Positions 11,291-22,206 of a DNA stretch of 64,000 nucleotides are shown piece by piece; the first letter of the stretch is position 1, and every line of letters begins with the position of its first letter. This DNA is from Malachius bipustulatus (lineage: Eukaryota > Arthropoda > Insecta > Coleoptera > Melyridae). The position numbers were made by a program, and so were the translations under genes. The notes beneath the pieces are model-generated. The model had not been told where the DNA came from, ran no database searches, and saw nothing but the letters and a program-made list of their open reading frames with translations. The DNA lies in NCBI GenBank assembly GCA_910589415.1, contig OU342630.1:69994186-70058185 (forward strand). The letters are read 5' to 3'.

Positions 11291-12330
11291 TTCAAGACTC
11301 TCCCAGCTCTGATCCTGAAAACCCTGTCACAAAACCAGTAGGGAATGGAATCGGATATTGTACTAAGATATTCCTCATACATTCAAGATTCGATGATAAC
11401 AGTTTAATTAATATGTCAGCTACAGAACCTGATCTATGAATTCTGAACTCCGAACGCATTTTGCAACACTGCATTGCAAATTTGTCTAGGAGCCTTTCGA
11501 TCTAATCCCGCTGAAAGTTTACACTGCGAGGACAATGAACCACCTCTTTGGCCGAGACCCCAGCAGTTTCACTCGGCGTCCTGCTTTGGCAGGGTTTGAG
11601 CTGACTCCCGAAATATAAGGTCGAAAAATACTTGAAGGCTGAAGGTTCTTCTGCTACGCAACCTCGATTGGCCTGGGAAAAAAACTTGATAGATCAAAGT
11701 TAGTTAAGTTATATCAAAATATATTCTACAAGAACTCGCTCAATGAGGAGTATTTAAGTAAGTAATATTGAATTAAGAAATTGTTAGATCAGTGTTGAAC
11801 TGCTGATGTACCTATTAAATTCTCAAATAGATTATAAACCTCGAGTGGAGTGTATTTCCTCCCAGACTCCCAGAATTAATCAATGATTTATTATTTCCCT
11901 CAGACCCAGGATTTGACTGTCTGGATTCCGGTAATCACGTCATACACGTCTCAATTTGAAAGACTCCGTTGCTACCATGTATTTTTTACTCAAGAATTTC
12001 AGAATTTTTGACTTGGTTTCGTCTATGAATATAGATTTGTCACTTTCAGAGATATCTTCGTCTCTCTGTCTTTTTGAAGCAGGACCAAGCACTGTAAATT
12101 TGATTTTTTTTTCAAATGACAAGTTTTCCAAATTGTTCTCGCAAACAAGTTCATCTCTGTAGTTTTTTTATACGACTAGTAGACAATACTTCTTACTATA
12201 GAAAGCTTAGGGGGTTGTCTGAATCAAATTTTTTCACAGATTGATTCTGAAAAGTGAAAGAGCAGCTCGATAAGCCTTTAGATTCACGAACAAAACCAAA
12301 ACCGTAAAAAATAAGCAAAAGAAAAAACAC
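11291..12330. other. No gene recognised
   Basis: This contains two mutually overlapping ORFs on opposite strands (11940-12131 minus, 11956-12162 plus), each about 65 codons with no known motif. The minus one is rich in Lys, Glu and Asp, but nothing supports expression. Confidence 0.4.
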
Positions 12331-12555
12331 CTAGTGGCGAACAGCCTCAGTTCAGGGGTGCCGTTGCGCCGGTAGCGGTCTGGGGGTGGCCGGCCGCGGG
12401 GACAACCCCGGCTTCTGGCTCCTGCAGCGGTGATCAATAGCTCCCTACCGCCCCACCGGCCACCCGAGCCGCGAGCCGCTGTGCGCGACTCCCGACACCC
12501 GAACGCTCCATCACCGTAGGTGCAGCATCCCTTCACTAGCCGCCTCGTTGTTGCC
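12331..12555. promoter_or_regulatory. GC/CpG-rich patch, possible promoter or 5' exon
   Basis: A sharp GC-rich island with many CpG steps (for example GGCCGGCCGCGGGG) lies in strongly AT-rich DNA. A minus-strand ORF (12234-12536) runs across it, but its protein is Arg/Gly-rich as expected from GC-rich sequence translated by chance. I found no clear initiator codon with downstream coding continuity and no strong splice donor at its edge. It may be a promoter-proximal or 5' UTR exon, or a fragment of a GC-rich element. Confidence 0.3.
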
Positions 12556-12949
12556 GCTCTACCCGATCTTATCAGAATCTTGAGGATATTTTATATTTAT
12601 GGTTGCTTATACCTAAAACCAATTATCTGGTCTGATAAATATCTCAAAGTTGGTAAGAAAATTGTCTAAACTTCACAAGCCAAATGACACAACCTTCCCA
12701 GCGCATTTCCGTCTCCGTTTCTCGACATAGAGACAAAAACTCAGCCTCCTGTTCAATATTGGAGGTCTGTATATCCGAAGTGGCGAATCCAAAACCACTT
12801 CTCACAAATAATGCCGCATTCTAAGTATTCTATGATGTATGGACTAAGGTCTTCAAATTGGGTTAATTAGCCCATCAGATTCGAATACTTCCTAAACAAA
12901 ACTTTAAATTGTTTATTTAAACGCATACAAATTAATTACCGTGAAAATA

Positions 12950-13015
12950 GTGGGATTCGAACTCACCTTGTGACAGTTTCCTCAGCCTTGGAGTCCTTTA
13001 CTTGGAGGTCTTTTT
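12950..13015 (-). repeat. tRNA-like T-arm, possible SINE remnant
   Basis: On the minus strand the sequence GGTGAGTTCGAATCCCAC matches a pol III B-box/T-arm consensus (GTTCGAATCCC) with a nearly complete stem. The upstream 50 bp do not give a convincing A-box or acceptor partner. This may be a decayed tRNA-derived SINE head or a chance match. Confidence 0.3.
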
Positions 13016-13899
13016 GCGGTTATTCTCATGAGTTACTAAAGAAAACCGAGTGCTAAATTTCAGTAGTTCTCTTTGGATAAAAATATTATTTTATATTTTA
13101 ATTAATACTCGTTCCAATAATTCGTTTGAGTCCAATAGATTGGTTTTCTGGTTATTGGCACAAGTGGTTACTCGTTATAAAATTCTTCTCAATTTCTGAA
13201 AAATATATTTCAAAAGAAGCGAAACAAGTGTACACTCGTTATGAAGAGATTCTACAAAGGGTTGACATTATTTTCGTAGAACGTAAGAAGTTTCAATTCT
13301 TTACAAAGATAGAAAGAGCTACAAGAAATTCTAGCATGGGGTGATGGAAATCAAGTCCAGTTTAATGATGAGAAAACCCAGCCTGTAATTTTCTGTTAAC
13401 GTGTTTGAACCAGATATGATGATGGCGGGACACTATCTTCTTCCATCGCCATCTCTTCTTTTGCTTGGGGTGAGCTTCATGGGAGCGAAAATGTATTGGC
13501 AAGGCCATGTTGCAGATTGAACAAGGTGTGATGCTTCTCAAAAATTTGGAACAATTTTCCGTTCCGCACAATGAAATTTTATACATCTCAACAGTGTTTA
13601 TACTCCTCTTATAAACAAGTCTCAAATCCGACCATTCTTGGAGAACTGTTCACAAAATTTAGACAGTTTTGAACATCGAAGAAAAGTAACTGACCTGAGC
13701 TGGTTTTACAGGTACATATTTATATTGGTAGTTTTCCAAAGACATAGGTAGCCGTCAGTTAGATCCCACCTGGTCGGGGTAAAAATATACACGTCAAGTC
13801 GCGATAGCTCATCCATATCAGATTCAGCTCGTTACTCGTCGCCCCACCTTATTTCAGACTTCTTTTATGTATAGAGAACTGCATCACTTTGGAGTTTGA
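13016..13899. other. No gene recognised
   Basis: ORFs at 13126-13344 (plus) and 13362-13625 (minus) lack motifs. I see no reliable repeat. Confidence 0.45.
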
Positions 13900-14352
13900 A
13901 GAGGGAGGGGGGTGAATTTTGGTTAAAAACACTTATTTTTATGGCGGATTTGGATTTTATGGCTAAAAATACGTAGAATGTGTTTAAATTTTTTTCTTGA
14001 TTCACCGAGTATTTTGGTTCAATTTCAGTATTAAGACTGTAATTCGAACAGTATTCGAAAAATTTTTAGGTAATTTCGTCCATTACAGCGCCATTTATCA
14101 TGAATCTAAAAAATGTTACGGAGAGGTCTTGCGTCCTATATTTGGTGGTAAAATCCGAATCTGCAATAAAAAATAAGGGTTCCTAACCAAAACCTCAAAT
14201 TCACCCCTCCCACATCCCACTTGCATGACGGGGGAAGTGATGGGGAGCAATTTCCTACGTGTTTTCAGCCGTAAAATCCGAATCTGCAATAAAAAACGTG
14301 GCATCTCACTTAAGATTGCAAAGTTGCTGCCATAATCCCCCCCCCCCCCGCC
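13900..14352. repeat. Inverted repeat with a 123-bp duplicated right arm and a poly-C tract
   Basis: The block TTTTATGGCGGATTTGGATT at about 13936-13985 is mirrored by two copies of AAAATCCGAATCTGCAATAA (14151 and 14274, 123 bp apart). The G-rich block at 13901-13920 is mirrored by a C-rich block near 14205. A run of about 14 C residues followed by GCCCCC lies at 14336-14355. A TACCCTGTATA end motif lies just beyond, near 14410, suggesting the right end of a TA-targeting element; no left end was found. Confidence 0.6.
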
Positions 14353-14420
14353 CCCGAGGGGATGGGGTAGAGGTTTTGGATATATTTCCATGTCTTCAGA
14401 TAAATTGAGTACCCTGTATA

Positions 14421-15119
14421 TTCGACCAAATTTTCTAAAGAAGTTGCGTTTTAGGCATACTGAATATACTTTTTTTGTTTATCATTTTCTTACTCATGCG
14501 GTCTGTTTTTTCAAGCTCCTCTTGAATATTTTTTAATATTAAGTAGGTAGTTAAAAAAATAAATAAAGCTCCCTATTTAACATTTTTGGAGAGGTAAAAT
14601 TTGTTTAAAATGAAATTCAAGTGAAATACTTCCTCCTAGCATGGGAAACTCTTTAGGCGCTATCTTGTAAAGCCCATTTGACTCCAGTACTTGGTTTTAT
14701 TTAGTAACTCGTACGAGTTACTGTTACTAAAAACTATAGTCGTGTGAAGCTCTCTTTAAATTTGACCAATTTTCGCACCTCGAACAGTTTAAATATTTGT
14801 CTACTGAAAAATTAAGTTAACCCAATTAGTTTTAATAACAAGAAGATGGACTTTTTAACTGATGTAGTAGCAGTATAAAGAATTTAATAGTGAAAGAATG
14901 GGTAAATTCCAACGTCTATGTTAAGTCCCCTTAGTTTTTGTCACAAACTTAAAATTAATTAAAAGTTTTATTAATCTAACGTGGTTAAAATTAATTAATT
15001 AACCTACTAATTAGGTAACTGTTTCATAAGCTATTAAGTTGATGCATTTAAATTAAATAAAGTGAACCATAAGTCTTTCTACTAGACGCAGTTTTCTTAC
15101 AATTCTGAAATTGAGAGAA
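14421..15119. other. No gene recognised
   Basis: AT-rich sequence, no motif or repeat seen. Confidence 0.5.
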
Positions 15120-15591
15120 ATGATTTTATTCTGACAAAAGCGAAAGGCAAATTTTGTAAATAAGATTTTGGTGTGGTGTCCCATTTCCTCCAGGGATGTA
15201 TCAAGGTCTTATGTAGGTAGAGTAAGAGGTGAAGCCCTGGATGGTCAAAACTTTATTGACAATTTTCTATCAATTTATTTTTTATTGAAAGAACGCGATG
15301 GAGACGGTATTAACTTTTGGTCAGATGTTACCTCCTGTCTGCGTTAGACGAACACAGAATTGGTTAATTGAACACAACGTACCTGTCGTTGCGGAAGACA
15401 GCAACACCATAATTTATCCCTAGGGTCGTCGTATAGAAGGTTTTAGGGCTATTTTGTCTCGAAAAGTTTACGATGGAAGCTGGAAAGTCTCATATGAAGA
15501 CCAGCTTAGAGCTTATCAGAAAAAAAAAAAAAAATCCGGAAAATCAATTCAAAACCTGATGCGGGATATCCGTGGAAAACTACCTACTTGA
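15120..15591 (+). pseudogene. Tc1/mariner-superfamily transposase, decayed C-terminal half
   Basis: From 15171 one frame reads VWCPISSRDVSRSY and then GEALDGQNFID, resembling the conserved stretch of Tc1/mariner-superfamily transposases between the first and second catalytic aspartates. Around 15300 it reads INFWSD, the equivalent of the FWPD motif holding the second aspartate. After a frameshift near 15340 it continues TQNWLIEHNVPVV, then a broken proline-rich motif with an in-frame stop, RRIEGFRAILSRKVYDGSWK (the usual RPIEDFW-type block holding the last acidic residue) and IQNLMRDIRGKL before a stop at 15589. The N-terminal DNA-binding region is absent. Frameshift, stop and an internal poly-A run show it is dead. 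The assignment rests on order and spacing of motifs known in the family; the subfamily is not certain. Confidence 0.8.
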
Positions 15592-16074
15592 AAAAGACAA
15601 TCGTCCACTTTATTTAACTTTAATTAAATAATTTAATAGCTTATAAAACAGTTAATTACTATTTTAATTAATAAATTCAAATAAATTTAATTTAAAATTT
15701 TTTAATTCGTACCAAAACTAACATATTAATATGACATAGATACGCTAATATATCAGAAATTCACATGATATACCTGCTGAGAGTGAGTCTAATTTATTAG
15801 CGCAGAAATGAGATGAGTAATTAGCACAAACTATGCAGGTAGTAATTCAAAGAGAGATACCTAAACGAAAATAATAATTTTATATGGTACAAAATAACGT
15901 TATTAAAATATCTTGTCAATTTGAAAGAGACGAATATTATTGTTGGAACGGCTCGTCGTTGAAATTAGCGCAATAGAGAGGTATATTTGACGAGTCACTA
16001 CATAATCGTTATTCCGGATCATTTTTTTTTACGAGCTGGGCATCCCGAGCAGTACAAAAGATTTATTCAATTTT
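15592..16074. other. AT-rich gap upstream of the GC-rich exon candidate
   Basis: Sequence rich in TTAATTAA words with no ORF. It lies immediately 5' of the candidate first exon and would hold its promoter. No clear TATA box at a sensible distance was found. Confidence 0.3.
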
Positions 16075-16301
16075 AAACCTGCCTCATCTTAACTTTGATT
16101 TTATCAACCCCACACCGGGAGATCCGGCAACGAGGCCGTGGTGAGCTACTGGCGCTGCTGGCGGCCGCGTCTGGCGCTGGTCGTAGTTCTGCTCGGGCGT
16201 CTTTCGTGCTGTGTACTTGCCGGTTCCGAACTCGCGCTCTCCATCTGCTCCTCACCCCGTGAGTGCTTCCGCTGCCGCCCCCAACACAAACCCCCGGCAA
16301 G
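16075..16301 (+). other. Candidate first exon (5' UTR or signal-peptide exon) of an unidentified gene
   Basis: This 225-bp GC-rich block ends exactly in CAAG|GTAAGT, a textbook metazoan 5' splice site with the intron starting at 16302; very AT-rich, intron-like DNA follows for kilobases. One plus-strand frame stays open from a stop near 16092 to the donor, and encodes a hydrophobic core (LALVVVLLGRLSCCVLAG) followed by a Cys/Pro-rich stretch, which would suit a secretory signal. There is no in-frame ATG, so either it is 5' UTR or coding begins in an earlier exon. The minus-strand ORF over the same DNA (16073-16300) is Arg/Ser-rich and probably a composition artefact. No downstream exon is recognisable in the window, so the gene identity is unknown. 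Confidence 0.4.
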
Positions 16302-18890
16302 GTAAGTTATCCATCTAATCTAAAATAGATTTCTGGGAGGTTCTCGGGATGTTAATGCTTATTCACTGACCGCTATAATACTCTTTCGGTTCAGCTCAAG
16401 TTTAGTGAACCTGGGGGAAACACCGATTTTTCGTGTCCAGTTTGTTTACACTCTACATTCACTAGAGTGGAGCGTATCAAAACTTTGTGTTCTGGATGTG
16501 GGATTGTGTGAACAATATAAATGAAATTTTATTATTAATATTGAACTGGTTTTAATATCGTCTTGAAAGTTACTCTTTTAGCTTAGGAACAACAAACTGT
16601 TTATATTAGGTACCTATTATTTATAATAATGGTCCATTCTTTCCGCTCATACTTACCTAAATAGACTGAATAATGGCACCTTGGGCTCCTAGTAAAAGTG
16701 TAAATCTAAACTAATTTGAGCAGTCACTACATCTTGAACAATAAAATTATCGAAAATTAGTTCAATTTTCATTTTCTTTATTGGTAATAATTTGTTTTTG
16801 CTTATTGAATATATTTGTGATTATTATTACCTAGCAAAAAACAACAGAGAATGCGTCTATCTTATCAGGGAATACAATCTCATGTAGTTTATACTGGAGC
16901 CATATGTGTGACTTGATGAGTGATTTTAATCAAAAGCCTTCAATCAGCTCGTTTATATTTATTTTGATAATTCTTTATGTTTTTTCAATATTTTATATTT
17001 TAGCAACAATATAGATTGAACAGCATTCAAAATTTACATTTACCTATTCTGCATATATTATAACATAGTTCATGCATCTTCGTAATAAGAATTTTGATTA
17101 AAAATGCTTCATATTAAAAAGTCATCTTGCTGTGTTAAATTACAATTATTTTAAACTATAAAATAACGATAACTGCGTAGGTGTCAAGGCTACGTTATCT
17201 CTAAAACCAGTGCTCCGTTTCTGATAAGTTTATATTAGGCTACAATTTCTTATCGTTTATATTTAGAAAGTTTCAATTTTCAAGTAAATTAACAATTTAT
17301 TATCTAGACAAAACAAAGCATCTGCTTTTAATAATAAAAGAGAATTTTCATTATTTCGCCAAATAAGATTAATTTTAATCTGGATAACGCTACACTAACA
17401 AGGTTGCCGGGTTTCCCTTAACGATTTTAGGAGGAGAAAAGGTTACAGATAGTTTATCGAATGCGCATTGGGGTTAATAAATGCATGATTGCACTAATTT
17501 TTTTCAAGCCCTGACAACATTTCTTTGTTATGATTCTTTTCATGCAATATGACAATACATTTTGATGAATATTTTATTTATTTAAATGCACCTATCAACG
17601 TTATATAGTAGGATTAACTTTAAAAAGTCAGATGTGACGTTACACTAACCGTCCGAATTAATATTTTTAATTTCACCAGAAAATGTCAAACAGTTAATTG
17701 TCAAGTTGTGAACGAGCGTAAATTATTGAAGGAAATCATTCAAATATGAATTGAATCGCTTACGTCAGTTTGAGAGCCACTGACAACTACATAAAATTTA
17801 TTCACGTAATGACATTCTATCCTCTGTGTTTTGCATTTAATTCTCATTCAAAACCAATGTTGACGTATACTTATTTATGCGAGATGGAGTGCTTAGACAA
17901 ACTGGACGGTTACTGTAAAAACCACGTATATGAAACAAAATAAATCGAACTATCAAAAGGATGTGTATTCTTAATCGATACGTATGACTTTTTAGACTTT
18001 ATTGGACTATAGTCAAAAAATATGCAGAAAACAAAAAAGTCTAAATTTACTCCATTTGAAAAACAACTGCCCACCATGACTGCTGTTGTATCGATTTACA
18101 GATTTATTTGAGTTTGCAATGACAAGCCTGACGACTTATAAGTCAGATCTATTCCAGTGAAAATAATTATTATCAAATTATTACTTACAACACAATTTAT
18201 GAACGTGATTCAAGAGAAATTACTCGTCTTTTTTATTCATGATGTCTGAACGAACCTTAAAGCAGAGAAATAGAATTCTATCTTGAAAACTGACCAAATT
18301 GCATTTTTGTTTGCATCTTACATGAAAAAGAACCATGTAGAGTTAGTCGTAATAATTAATCACAGCTGGAAATGGTTATATTTTTTGTTACATTGACAAT
18401 AAATTTGTTAAAACTGATTCCCTTTTGGAGAATAAATTCAAAATGACAATTTTGGAAGACATCCTGCGAGACTAATATAATCTGGAAGGTCTGAGTTGGG
18501 TGTAAAATTTGATGAGGACACAAAGGTTATAGGTAATTTCTTCAGAAAATCTGAAAAATTGGCATTGAACAGACAATAGGGATGATCTTTAAATGAATTC
18601 ATTGTATTGAGCATAACTTTTAATGGACATCCGAAGTTCGTTTTCAAATTATTGGACAATACCCATCGGACAGTAGGCTAGGGTTTTGGTGAGGACTGAT
18701 GGCTACATTGTGATGTGGTGCTAATCGTTTTTTAAAACAGTAATTTTAAAAAAGGAAATCAAGCAAATGTAGTTAGACGCAATAAGTTAATGACACAAAG
18801 AAACCGCTTCACTCACGTCGCTCATATATTTACCATAGCCAAGCAATAATCATTAATAATAATAAAAATGAATAAAAGAAAAATTAATCC
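16302..18890. other. AT-rich non-coding DNA, possibly intron
   Basis: About 2.6 kb with no recognised gene or repeat. If the donor at 16302 is real, this is intron on the plus strand. The minus ORF at 18438-18659 has no motif. Confidence 0.4.
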
Positions 18891-19035
18891 AATTTTTTAA
18901 TTTATTGTTTGGGATTTTAGTTCTTCGTAAAAAAATAATTTCTTTTTTCATGAAACGTTTCGGGGATGATTTAAACAAAAACGAAATCTATTTCTTTACC
19001 GAGAACCAAAATCCCAAACAATAAATAAAAAATTT
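18891..19035. mobile_element. Small hairpin element (MITE-like)
   Basis: Arms of about 52-55 bp at 18891-18942 and 18981-19035 are imperfect reverse complements. Both contain TTTATTGTTTGGGATTTT, followed by TAGTTCT or TGGTTCT. The loop is about 38 bp. No target-site duplication is obvious. Confidence 0.75.
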
Positions 19036-19317
19036 CAAAAAGATGGGTTCAATTTAAAAATTATCTGCACTCATGAATTGTATTATAGGGCCGGGTCTTA
19101 TCTCGAGAAGTATTTTGCTCACTTTTTTCTTGAATATAATCTTGCTAAAATATTTACACATTTGATGCTTTCTGGGAGGGCATTATACAGTGTGTCCAAG
19201 ATAAGGATGGAATAAGATTTGCATATTGGAAACGGTAAGAGATACAAGGTCCGATAATTATAGAAAAGCTGCACAATTTTATGCTTATTAAGAACCTGAA
19301 AAATAATTCAGGTAAAC

Positions 19318-20457
19318 TTCAGGAGTTGCTGAAATATACTGAAAAAAAAACCTGAAAATCGATTTTTTCGCTCAGTACACATCTTTTTTATTATTTAAAA
19401 AAAATTTATGATTTTTCGTAGGTTAGCATTTAAGTCAAGAGCTACTCATCCGACACTTTAAAAATTTCCAAAGCCGAGTAGATTCTGGAGTATTCATAGT
19501 GAAATTTTGCATTTCTGATTCCCGCCATTTTATGGTTTTATGTCGTTCGGTATGAAAAAAAATCAATTTTATCGGAAAATTATATTAACATTAGAGAACA
19601 AATTTATTTTTTACTTCTTTTTTCGAAAAAAAAACAAACTTTTTTTCACCGAATTACGTCAATACTTGAGTACTAATACTCGAGTTATGGGCTTTTAATT
19701 TTTATATGGTATTCGCTATAAATAGTTTCGGTCATTATACCCGCGGCTCCTACAGTTTCACTATGGCACCTATATAGGGGTGGAGAACATACCTATAGTA
19801 ACACCAGGGAGGTATTCATTTGCTTTGCAAATGAAAGGGAAAGCCACAAAACGGCGTAAAAAAACGGTTTTGAGAGTGCGGCCCTGACAAGAGGCACCGA
19901 TTAGATGCCGCGATCCCGGATACAACCACTTCACGATAATTGCCAAGTGCTTAGAGGCTTACAGAGGCTGACTGGGCGATATATCCGCTTTCACATATCG
20001 TGTCCAGTCCACAGGGATTGATGCAATGATTTTTGGAATATAAATGAAAAATAAATGCAAAATTCAAAATAAAAATCGTGCTACTGTTAATCTCGAAGAT
20101 TTTCCTTGCCCTGAGAGTGAAGAAAAAATTATAAATTCAACCGTAGTGCCAAAGAGGCCTTAGTTGTGACCTTAAATTAGTTTGCAATGGCTGTTTTTAG
20201 CTTCTTACCCACCCAGCACCCCTATTTCGCTCCTCGGTCCCGAAAAAATTGAAGAAACTTAGGAGCCGCGGATGTATACAATAATTACAATAGTTTCTTT
20301 GCTTTCTGTAATTTTTTAATGGCGAAGGACATCAAAAAACAATATGGCGGCCATAAAAAAAAACAAAAGTTGACTATGAATACTCTGGGATCTAGTTAGC
20401 CTTTGAATTTTTCAATTTTCGATTTTTCTGTTTTTCAGGATATTTCAGCAACGCCTG
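19318..20457. mobile_element. Foldback element, family A, carrying extra internal DNA
   Basis: The left part (about 19318-19560) and right part (about 20325-20457) are diverged reverse complements of each other, and both match family A at 1281-1917. Landmarks are TTCAGGAGTTGCTGAAATAT against ATATTTCAGCAACGCCTGAA at the outer ends, AGAGCTACTCATCC against AGAGCTATCCATCT in the 1.3-kb copy, and GGCGGCCATA on the right. The right arm has lost an internal block relative to the left. Between the arms lie about 760 bp not found in the 1.3-kb copy, including a GC-richer stretch (19740-19990). A possible element end, TATACAGTGTGTCC, lies at 19185 with no mirrored partner identified. Confidence 0.7.
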
Positions 20458-20574
20458 AAGCTTTCCGAACTTGTATTTTAGATTCTTATTCCCAAAGAAC
20501 CGGAGCGTAACTGAGTCTCGATTTTATCTCTCCAAAATAATACATAAGTAAACTAGAGGTGTCCAGAACCCTTT

Positions 20575-21510
20575 TCAAGGTTTACAACATAATAACAGCA
20601 CTTGGTAAGACTACTACCAAGTTTGGTGCAGTGGGCCCGAGAGGCCAAAATACTCTCAGAAGAAACGCCCAAAAACTCGACAACGTTACACTCTGTCACT
20701 GCAGTGCCTGAAATTCTTATATCCATAAAGATTGGTATTATATGAAGTGTGGAAGATCATTGATTTTGTTTTTGAGGCACTTAAATACAGAGAGTTTTCA
20801 CAAAATCAGTCATGCAATTTTTTTTTCAAGATTCGTCTCAATATATCTTTGTAACTTCGTCAGACAGATCCATTTATGTGAACAACAGAGAGAGAAGTCG
20901 TCAGCATACAAGCAGGTGAAAGAGTTAGAGAGTACTACAGTCATTGATGTAAATAATAAACAGGATCGGTTCCAGGACTGATCCCTGTGGAACTCTTATG
21001 TGGTTATATAGCTGTCTAGAAAAGAATCCACCAGCATGGTCACTTTCCGTGCGAAATATCCTCACGATTTCGTGCGGTGAGATATAAGTGAAATCATGTC
21101 GTACTGTGAACCCCTTATACCCACCTATATAACTTGTCCAACAGAACATCATGTTGAACACAGTCAAACGCTCGACTGAGGTCGCAGAAACACTCCAGTG
21201 GAATGCTCAACGCCCTTCGACAGATTCAATAACTCTCTAAAAACTTTTGCAAGACTCGTCAGATATTCAAGCACCTTTGACGACACTGAAGTGAGGGCAA
21301 TGGGCCGATAGTTTCCAGAGTAATGAGCGTTACCTTTTTTGAAGGTTGGAGAAACAAATCAATGCTTTAATCCAGAGGGAAATATTTCCTTCTGAAAGGA
21401 TTTGTTAACAAGATGGCAGAGAGGTGCACTCATATAAGGTGCTATTTTCTTAATCACGCACCCCAGAATGCTGACAGAACCGTGGGAATATCTATTCATG
21501 ACCTATCAGC
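20575..21510 (-). pseudogene. Non-LTR retrotransposon reverse transcriptase, decayed
   Basis: Reading on the minus strand from about 21500, conserved reverse-transcriptase blocks appear in order but in shifting frames: HLVNKSFQKEIFPSGLK, then TFKKGN, then SGNYRPIALTSVSSKVLEYL (about 21240-21330). They are followed by CDLSRAFDCVQHDV (around 21160-21200), then VPQGSVLEPILFIIYIND (around 20950), LYADDF (20893-20912, the catalytic YxDD box) and FLGVSSE (near 20650). This is the block order of Jockey/CR1-type LINE reverse transcriptases. At least three frameshifts and several stops make it inactive. Endonuclease and ORF1 are not visible. Its 3' side lies beside the foldback element ending at 20457. 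Confidence 0.85.
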
Positions 21511-22004
21511 ACGTCATCCTCAGGGACATACTATTTTAGCAATCGAACATACTATTTTGACCAGTGACGGAAGAACTTTTCTTCTTTGTTGACATTCGTA
21601 TTTTCATTTTTATTTCTCCTACAATGTCATTTATTGGTGCATTGATGAAACACTCATTGAAAATGCTAGCAACACAGTATGGATCCTTTATACATTATAC
21701 CCTACCGTTAACCGAATCAAAAAAAAATAAATTTGTTTACATTTTTCCCGCGTTAAACGATTAACTATAGACCAGCACTATAATATGCTCACTAATTAAT
21801 TGGCACTATTGCACTATGGCATCTGGCTAGCCAATCGGCAATATTATTAAGGATAACTCCTGATGCTATCTTGTGGATTTTTGGCTCAGTTTATTTTTGA
21901 ATCAGTTTATGAAAAACAATCCGTTTTCACGTCTGGCTCAAGCTGAAATCATAATTGATTCGAGGTATTTAGACGTGATCTTTGGAGATTTGCTCTGGAC
22001 GTTT
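21511..22004. other. No gene recognised
   Basis: Possibly the remaining 5' portion of the decayed LINE at the left edge. Beyond about 21600 no motif is readable. The plus ORF at 21564-21764 is featureless. Confidence 0.4.
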
Positions 22005-22071
22005 CGACATCAGCGGTCAAGTGGGCGTGACTTAGTTGTGGAACCAGTTAGTCACATGACCGCTGATTTCG
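22005..22071. repeat. 67-bp imperfect hairpin
   Basis: CGACATCAGCGGTCAAGTG is mirrored by CACATGACCGCTGATTTCG, and the inner GTGACTTAGTTG is mirrored by AACCAGTTAGTCAC. It stands just before the dispersed repeat at 22086-22206 and may be part of the same element. Confidence 0.7.
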
Positions 22072-22085
22072 TCTGGTTCTATAAT

Positions 22086-22206
22086 CGGGCTAGAGAACAA
22101 ATACAGCAATAAGAGTGCACACTAATTTTATGATCCAGGTGCCACACCTTCTGCGGTCAAATAATGCCTTACGTATTGGTTACCTGATGGTTCAGGAAAA
22201 CCAAAA
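22086..22206 (+). repeat. Dispersed ~120-bp repeat, copy 1
   Basis: This matches 47939-48056 in order: AGCAATAA, TGCGCACA/GTGCACAC, GGTCCA/GATCCA, CACACC, then ATAATGCCTTA and TATTGGTTACCTG and a terminal AAACCAA. Identity is moderate with small indels. The second copy lies immediately upstream of the LINE truncation point near 47.9 kb. Confidence 0.6.
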
